A stretch of DNA of 11,294 bases. It comes from Calditrichota bacterium. Lineage in GTDB: Bacteria > Calditrichota > Calditrichia > RBG-13-44-9. The notes under the pieces were generated by a model. It did no database searches and was not told the DNA's origin. It saw nothing but the letters and a program-made list of their open reading frames with translations. The stretch spans positions 1 to 11,294 of the forward strand of contig JAFGSO010000383.1 in the NCBI GenBank assembly GCA_016934605.1. The letters run 5' to 3'. The stretch's first letter is position 1. The number at the start of each line of letters is the position of its first letter. The translations under genes and the position numbers were made by a program. Shown here in pieces: positions 6,907 to 11,294 of this stretch.

Positions 6907-7881
6907 ATGAAGAAATTTTTACTAAATTTTTTGCGACTGGGTATTAGCGCAGGGTTAATTGGATATCTGATTTATATAGCAGATCTTCCCGAAATTTTCG
7001 ATCTGATGGGAAGTATGAATCTGGCTGGTCTGGCTCTGGCATTTGCCGCCTTTTTTCTGTCCATAATCCTGCTGGCATTCCGCTGGCACCTGTTAAATGT
7101 GTCTTACGGAATTCAGACCAGTTTAAACAAACTCACCGTTTTTTATCTGATCGGACAATTTTTTAACAATTTTCTGCCCACCAGTATCGGCGGAGACCTG
7201 GCCAGGGCATATTACCTGGCGAAGGATAGTGGAGAAAAATCTGCCAGTGTCGGAACAGTACTTCTGGAAAGGGTGATTGGACTGCTGGCCACTCTGTCTC
7301 TGGCATTCATTTCCCTTTTCTGGCTGATGAAATATTTTCATACCAGAAGAATAATATATATTACCGTTATTGTTTTGTCCATAATTGCCGCCTTCCTGAT
7401 GAGTATCATGAGTCGCAGGATCTACCGGAAATTCAGCAAACTTCTTTCGCTGATCACCTTTTACCAGATAGGTGATAAGATTGTAAAGGTAATGGATACC
7501 CTGCACTATTATCGTGATAAAAAGGTGGTTTTATTCGGGACATACTTGTATTCATTGTCAGCTCAATTTATCTTAATAGTAATGAATTATATTCTGGCGA
7601 GAGCACTCGGATTGAATGAAATCTCATTCGGCTATCTGATACTCGTGGTTCCGGTTACTTTTGTGATCGGTCTTCTGCCTTCCATCAATGGAATTGGTGT
7701 GAGAGATACCGGATATATCCTGCTGCTGGGACGTATAGGACTGGAACCTTCTCAAATCCTGTCACTGTCATTTTCAGTTACTATCATTCCAATACTAATC
7801 AGTCTGATCGGAGGCGTCTATTTCCTGATCTACCGGCAGAAGGGAATAGAAGCTCCCTTATTAGATGAGGAGAGGATATGA
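6907..7881 (+). CDS. Lysylphosphatidylglycerol synthase TM-region/UPF0104 family membrane protein
   Basis: This 324-residue polytopic membrane protein has about seven or eight hydrophobic helices (roughly residues 8-25, 40-57, 75-90, 115-140, 148-168, 205-232, 243-262, 288-308). The family hallmarks are NNFLPTSIGGDLAR (87-100), ERVIGL (121-126) and LPSINGIGVRDTGY (257-270). The domain is the membrane half of MprF, but the cytosolic aminoacyl-transferase domain is absent, so this is a stand-alone YbhN-type protein and not a lysyl-PG synthase. The same domain is fused to a polyprenyl-phosphate glycosyltransferase in archaeal AglD, which suggests lipid or lipid-linked sugar handling. The exact role is unknown. 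It is first in its unit, just after the terminator, and overlaps the DUF4837 gene by 4 bp. The ribosome site is weak (GGAATGAAG). Confidence 0.88.
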   Translation: MKKFLLNFLRLGISAGLIGYLIYIADLPEIFDLMGSMNLAGLALAFAAFFLSIILLAFRWHLLNVSYGIQTSLNKLTVFYLIGQFFNNFLPTSIGGDLARAYYLAKDSGEKSASVGTVLLERVIGLLATLSLAFISLFWLMKYFHTRRIIYITVIVLSIIAAFLMSIMSRRIYRKFSKLLSLITFYQIGDKIVKVMDTLHYYRDKKVVLFGTYLYSLSAQFILIVMNYILARALGLNEISFGYLILVVPVTFVIGLLPSINGIGVRDTGYILLLGRIGLEPSQILSLSFSVTIIPILISLIGGVYFLIYRQKGIEAPLLDEERI

Positions 7882-8927
7882 TGAAGAAAATACATATCTT
7901 AAATTTATTTGTTCTGTTCGTCGTCATGATTTTTAGCGGCTGGGATTGCAAAACCAAGATAAATGCACTGGGCGAAGATGACGTCATCTATGTATTTGCA
8001 GATTCCTCAGACAGGATCGAATATGAAGAACCATTGAATTCAATATTCGGTCAATTCATTCAGACACCCATCATGGAAAGAGAATTTCTGTTGAGATGGA
8101 AACCCTTCGAGAACTTTGAGGAATACAAAAATTATAAAAATATTTTTATAATGGGCCGGCTGAATTCAAAAGACCCGGTATCTCAGAATGTGCGGGGTCT
8201 GTTAAAAGAGGAAGTCATTGAAGGGGTGGAGGATGGCCGATTTTTCTATATTCCTAAAGAAGATGTGTGGGCTTCCAATCAGTATGTGATGATTATGGTC
8301 GCGAATACGGTTGATGATATGATTCAGAAAATTTATGATCTGGGAGATCTGGCCTACGACAACTTTACCCAATATTACTACAAGCGGCTCAGGGAACAGA
8401 TGTTCAGACATATGGAACAGAAGGAACTGCAGAGTTATATTGAGCGGCATTTTCCTTTCACTATGCGCATTCAGCATGACTATTTTATTGCCAATGAAAA
8501 TATTGAGGAAAATTTTGTATGGATTCGCCGGGTGCAGCCGGACCGTTCTATTCTGGTTCACTGGTTACCGCTTTCAGAGGGATTCCGTCTGAATTCTCGC
8601 TGGATCATCGATGAACGGAATCGGCTGGCAGAAAAAATATATTCCGGTGATGTTATTGTGGAGGAAGAAACAAGGGCCTTTGTAACTCAATTTAAACGCT
8701 GGAATGCCATCCGGCTGGAGGGAACCTGGAGAAATGATAGTCTGGTTATTGGCGGTCCCTTCAGAAATATCACCTTTGTAGACAGTGCTACGAATCGAAT
8801 TTACATGGTGGATTATTATGTTCAGGCTGTCGGGGAGAGGAAAATCCCCTTTCTCCATCAGTTGAAAGTCATTATTTACTCCTTCGATACGCTTCAAAAT
8901 CCCAGGAAAGAAGAACAACCAGCCTGA
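7878..8927 (+). CDS. DUF4837 family predicted lipoprotein or membrane-anchored exported protein
   Basis: This 349-residue protein starts with MMKK and a hydrophobic core (residues 5-19), then SGWDC with Cys24, giving an exported protein. The residues before Cys24 (G-W-D) do not fit a standard lipobox, so lipidation is uncertain. The mature part matches DUF4837, a family known mainly from FCB bacteria: KTKINALGEDDVIYVFAD near the N-terminus, then NIFIMGRLNSKDPVS, DVWASNQYVMIM, ENFVWIRRVQPDRSILVHWLPL, TRAFVTQFKRWNAIRLEGTW and VIGGPFRNITF. The function of the family is unknown. The start overlaps the previous stop (ATGA), behind a strong GAGGAGAGG (7867-7875), so translation is probably coupled. 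The second ATG at 7881 is equally well spaced from the ribosome site. Confidence 0.82.
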   Translation: MMKKIHILNLFVLFVVMIFSGWDCKTKINALGEDDVIYVFADSSDRIEYEEPLNSIFGQFIQTPIMEREFLLRWKPFENFEEYKNYKNIFIMGRLNSKDPVSQNVRGLLKEEVIEGVEDGRFFYIPKEDVWASNQYVMIMVANTVDDMIQKIYDLGDLAYDNFTQYYYKRLREQMFRHMEQKELQSYIERHFPFTMRIQHDYFIANENIEENFVWIRRVQPDRSILVHWLPLSEGFRLNSRWIIDERNRLAEKIYSGDVIVEEETRAFVTQFKRWNAIRLEGTWRNDSLVIGGPFRNITFVDSATNRIYMVDYYVQAVGERKIPFLHQLKVIIYSFDTLQNPRKEEQPA

Positions 8928-8986
8928 TCCTTCAGGATGAATCGATAATATAATCTAAGAATTGAGTTAAGTGAGGCAATGAAAAC

Positions 8987-9451
8987 ATGGCAAAAGTCGC
9001 AATTTTGATGGGTAGTGAATCGGACCGACCTGTGGTTAATGAGGCCGTCCCTTTCCTTGATTATTTTAATATTGAGTATGAGATAAGGGTGATGTCTGCC
9101 CACCGCACGCCCGGAGAAGTACAGGAATTTGCATCCTCTGCCGAAAAAAACGGTTATTCGGCTATTATTGCCTGTGCCGGAATGGCGGCCCATTTACCCG
9201 GGGTAGTGGCGGCCTATACCATTCTGCCGGTAATTGGTGTCCCGCTGGCAGCAGGGGCACTCAATGGGGTAGATTCACTTTATGCCATTGTACAGATGCC
9301 GGCAGGGGTTCCGGTGGCTACCATGGCTATCGGGAAATCGGGTATGAAAAATGCAGCAATATTTGCCGCTCAGCTTATCAGCCGGTGGGATAAATCGGTA
9401 GTGGAGCGTTTACATTCATTCAAAGAAAATAAATGCAGAATTCCGGGATGA
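8987..9451 (+). CDS. purE: N5-carboxyaminoimidazole ribonucleotide mutase (class I PurE)
   Basis: This 154-residue cytoplasmic enzyme moves the carboxyl of N5-CAIR to carbon to give CAIR in de novo purine synthesis. Class I features are GSESDRP near residues 9-15, the catalytic-histidine motif SAHRTP, AGMAAHLPGV, TILPVIGVP, SLYAIVQMPAGVPVATMAIG and the C-terminal helix AAIFAAQLIS. Class II (AIR carboxylase) motifs are absent, so a PurK partner would be expected, but no purK is in the window. The usual AGGAAHLPG reads AGMAAHLPG here. GAGG at 8973-8976 lies 10 nt before the ATG. The 59-bp gap after the DUF4837 gene has no terminator, and the stop overlaps the kinase start, so it is probably part of the same operon. 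Confidence 0.96.
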   Translation: MAKVAILMGSESDRPVVNEAVPFLDYFNIEYEIRVMSAHRTPGEVQEFASSAEKNGYSAIIACAGMAAHLPGVVAAYTILPVIGVPLAAGALNGVDSLYAIVQMPAGVPVATMAIGKSGMKNAAIFAAQLISRWDKSVVERLHSFKENKCRIPG

Positions 9452-10365
9452 AGATAGTTGTTATTGGTACAGTGAACAAGGATCTGATATTGCCGTTTCA
9501 GGGCGGTGCCATTCAGAGTTTTGGCGGAATTTATTACACTATTTCTGCTCTGTCCCAGCTGACCAATCCTGAGGTTGAAATAGTACCGGTATCATTTATC
9601 GGTTCTGATGTCTATCAGCATTTTCAGGCCTTGTTGCGTAATTTTAAAAATATAAAGACTGACGGTCTGATCCCGATTGATCAGAAAAACCATGAAGTGA
9701 TTCTGGAATATGTTGCTCCGGAAGAGCGTACTGAGAAAGCCCTGTTTAATTTTCCCTCCCTTGAGTGGAAACATATTAAGAAGAATACCAATGCAGATTT
9801 ATATATAATCAATATGATAACCGGCTGGGATGTCTCACTCAAGGCATTTCTGAAACTGAGCCGGAAATATTTCAACAAAATATATCTGGATGTTCATTTT
9901 CTGGTGATGGGAATTGACAAACTGGGAAAACGAATGCCCCGGTGCCCCGAAGATATTCACAGGTGGATTCGCGGTGCGAGGTTCGTACAGATGAATCAGC
10001 GTGAATTTTCAATCCTGAATCCGGAAAATCTGAATGAAACTTCCTTCTTTGAAAAGTATATGAAGCCGGAACAGGTTCTGTTTGTCACCCGGGCAGGGGA
10101 AGGAGTCCGAACAGTATTTCAGAAAAACGGGATGATCCGTAATAAACATTTTCCGGGTTACCGGGTGGAAGAGATTGTTGATGTGACCGGGTGCGGCGAT
10201 GTTTTTGGAGCGTCTTTTGTATGGCAATATCTGCAAAGCAGAGATCTGTACAAATCTATTGATTATGCGAACAGGACTGCTGCCGCCAACTGCATGCTGA
10301 GAGGAACAAATGAAATTGATTTATTACTATCAATGATGGATAAGGTAAAAAGAACAGAAGTATGA
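9448..10365 (+). CDS. PfkB-family sugar/nucleoside kinase, substrate unknown
   Basis: From the ATG at 9448 this is 305 residues beginning MKIVVIGTVNKDLILPF. The upstream in-frame ATG at 9433 would add five residues (MQNSG). I prefer 9448 because it makes the same ATGA stop-start overlap seen at neighbouring junctions and begins where PfkB proteins normally begin. Neither start has a clear ribosome site. SFGGIYYTISAL is the N-terminal Gly-Gly substrate motif. DVTGCGDVFGASF (residues 245-257) is the C-terminal signature, with catalytic Asp251 in the anion hole. PfkB enzymes phosphorylate sugars or nucleosides with ATP. The position between purE and an RmlD-like gene does not settle the substrate. 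The central substrate region is not close to any ribokinase, fructokinase or adenosine kinase that I recognise. Confidence 0.85.
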   Translation: MKIVVIGTVNKDLILPFQGGAIQSFGGIYYTISALSQLTNPEVEIVPVSFIGSDVYQHFQALLRNFKNIKTDGLIPIDQKNHEVILEYVAPEERTEKALFNFPSLEWKHIKKNTNADLYIINMITGWDVSLKAFLKLSRKYFNKIYLDVHFLVMGIDKLGKRMPRCPEDIHRWIRGARFVQMNQREFSILNPENLNETSFFEKYMKPEQVLFVTRAGEGVRTVFQKNGMIRNKHFPGYRVEEIVDVTGCGDVFGASFVWQYLQSRDLYKSIDYANRTAAANCMLRGTNEIDLLLSMMDKVKRTEV

Positions 10366-11261
10366 AAAAAGTATTAATCACGGGAACAAATGGATTACTG
10401 GGGCAGGCGCTGGTGAACGAACTTGAGAAAAAATATCAGATCCTGCCAACCGGACAGGAGGAAAAATCTCCTATACCAATGAATAACGATATTTATGAGT
10501 GTTTTGACATTACAAATTTTTCGCAGTGCAAAAACCTCATCAACGAGTTTGCCCCGGATGTAATTGTGAACGCCGCTTCATATACAAACGTGGATGATTG
10601 TGAACGGAATAAGGAATTTTGCTGGCAGGTTAATGTAAAAGGGGTCGAAAATCTGGCTCAATTGGCCAGACGATATGATATCCATCTGCTTCATTATTCA
10701 ACTGATTATGTTTTCGATGGAAAAAATGGTCCTTATGATGAAAATGAGAAGCCTCTTCCACTCGGATACTATGGAAAGTCTAAACTTGCCTCCGAGAACG
10801 TTCTGCGTCAGATCGGATGCCCGTTTACCATCATCCGAACCTGTGTCCTCTACGGTACCGGCAGGGAAGTGAAAAAGAATTTTTTTCTCTGGAGTCTGGA
10901 AAACCTGAGGGAAGGGAGTCCGATAAAAGTAGTGACCGATCAGTATAATAATCCCACACTGGCAGAAGATCTGGCTTCGGGCAGTATGCTGGTGATCGAT
11001 CAGGCAGCTGTCGGCCTGTATCACATGGCGGGTAACGAATATCTGAATCGATTTGATTTTGTAAAAAATGTTGCAACTGTATTTTCTTTGAATGAAAAAC
11101 TGATTTCTCCGGTGGAAACCCGGGAACTCGGACAGCTGGCGGAAAGACCGTTATACGGAGGACTGAAAATTGAACATGCCTCGGATCACCTGGGATATAA
11201 TCCCCGTTCAGTAAATGAAGCTTTGATATATCTCAAATGGAAATTAAGGGACAATGAATAA
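10362..11261 (+). CDS. RmlD-like dTDP-4-dehydrorhamnose reductase family protein
   Basis: This 299-residue extended short-chain dehydrogenase/reductase has a Rossmann motif TGTNGLLG (residues 7-14), DVIVNAASYTNVDDCE (66-81) typical of the RmlD superfamily, and NVKG (91-94). STDYVFDG (113-120) supplies the catalytic Ser/Thr, and the YxxxK pair is Tyr137 and Lys141 in YYGKSK. RmlD performs the last step of dTDP-L-rhamnose synthesis. However, no rmlA, rmlB or rmlC is in the window, and the superfamily includes reductases with other nucleotide-sugar or non-sugar substrates, so the symbol is withheld. The start overlaps the kinase stop by 4 bp (ATGA), and the end overlaps the next start by 8 bp. 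Confidence 0.87.
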   Translation: MKKVLITGTNGLLGQALVNELEKKYQILPTGQEEKSPIPMNNDIYECFDITNFSQCKNLINEFAPDVIVNAASYTNVDDCERNKEFCWQVNVKGVENLAQLARRYDIHLLHYSTDYVFDGKNGPYDENEKPLPLGYYGKSKLASENVLRQIGCPFTIIRTCVLYGTGREVKKNFFLWSLENLREGSPIKVVTDQYNNPTLAEDLASGSMLVIDQAAVGLYHMAGNEYLNRFDFVKNVATVFSLNEKLISPVETRELGQLAERPLYGGLKIEHASDHLGYNPRSVNEALIYLKWKLRDNE

Positions 11262-11294
11262 ACAGACAAAAAAATCTCTGGTCATAATTCCCAC
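11254..11294 (+). CDS. Start of a DPM1-like family 2 glycosyltransferase (truncated by window edge)
   Basis: An ATG at 11254 overlaps the RmlD-like stop by 8 bp and reads MNKQTKKSLVIIP to the window edge, with the last partial codon probably Thr. LVIIPT is the usual opening beta strand of polyprenyl-phosphate mannose synthases and related GT2 enzymes, normally followed by YNE. AAGG at 11245-11248 is a plausible ribosome site. Only 13 full residues are visible, so other GT2 enzymes or even other alpha/beta proteins remain possible. Confidence 0.55.
   Translation, partial: MNKQTKKSLVIIP

Noticed and set aside
6907..7881. Full lysylphosphatidylglycerol synthase (MprF)
   Set aside because: Only the membrane region is present. 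The cytosolic aminoacyl-transferase domain is missing, so that activity is not expected.
8923..8936. Small hairpin CCTGA-TCCT-TCAGG at the end of the DUF4837 gene
   Set aside because: It has only a 5-bp stem, no following T-run, and lies partly in coding sequence. Read-through into purE is more likely.
1..11294. Defence system, mobile element or prophage
   Set aside because: No transposase, integrase, nuclease, toxin-antitoxin pair, CRISPR repeat or attachment site was seen. All genes are chromosomal housekeeping or envelope families.

Overview
The window looks like chromosomal core sequence from a Gram-negative bacterium of the Bacteroidota/Fibrobacterota-Chlorobiota (FCB) assemblage. It probably lies outside Bacteroidota proper, for example in a Marinimicrobia- or Calditrichota-like lineage. 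This is inference from family content: a DUF4837 predicted lipoprotein, a DUF2723 membrane protein with C-terminal TPRs and a DUF1844 protein occur together, G+C is moderate by eye, several genes have weak Shine-Dalgarno sites, and two gaps carry TAnnTTTG-type promoter-like strings. No tRNA, rRNA, CRISPR array, insertion sequence, phage gene or attachment site was seen.

Layout. (1) Positions 1-248, minus strand: the N-terminal part of a thioredoxin reductase (trxB) running off the left edge, divergent from a DUF58/von Willebrand A-type protein (382-1299). (2) Positions 1347-2414, minus strand: rlmN, a radical-SAM RNA adenine-C2 methyltransferase, convergent with the DUF58 gene and divergent from the next unit. 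(3) Positions 2547-6749, plus strand: a DUF1844 protein, a family 2 glycosyltransferase and an 880-residue DUF2723/TPR membrane protein. This unit ends at a strong intrinsic terminator (6807-6840). (4) From 6907 to the right edge, plus strand: a tightly packed unit of an LPG-synthase-TM/UPF0104 membrane protein, a DUF4837 predicted lipoprotein, purE, a PfkB-family kinase, an RmlD-like reductase and the first 13 codons of a DPM1-like glycosyltransferase. Several junctions overlap by 4-8 bp.

How the genes fit together. Two envelope-glycosylation-flavoured units lie side by side, separated by one terminator. DUF2723 is the domain of human TMEM260, a protein O-mannosyltransferase that also has C-terminal TPRs. 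The gene opening at 11254 starts like a polyprenyl-phosphate mannose synthase, which would make the donor such an enzyme needs. The UPF0104 membrane family is fused to a polyprenyl-phosphate glycosyltransferase in archaeal AglD. The set (donor synthesis, membrane carrier protein, GT-C transferase, secreted lipoprotein, RmlD-like sugar reductase, GT2) could form a bacterial protein O-glycosylation module. This is the most interesting hypothesis here and it is not proven by the sequence. The remaining genes (trxB, rlmN, purE) are housekeeping.
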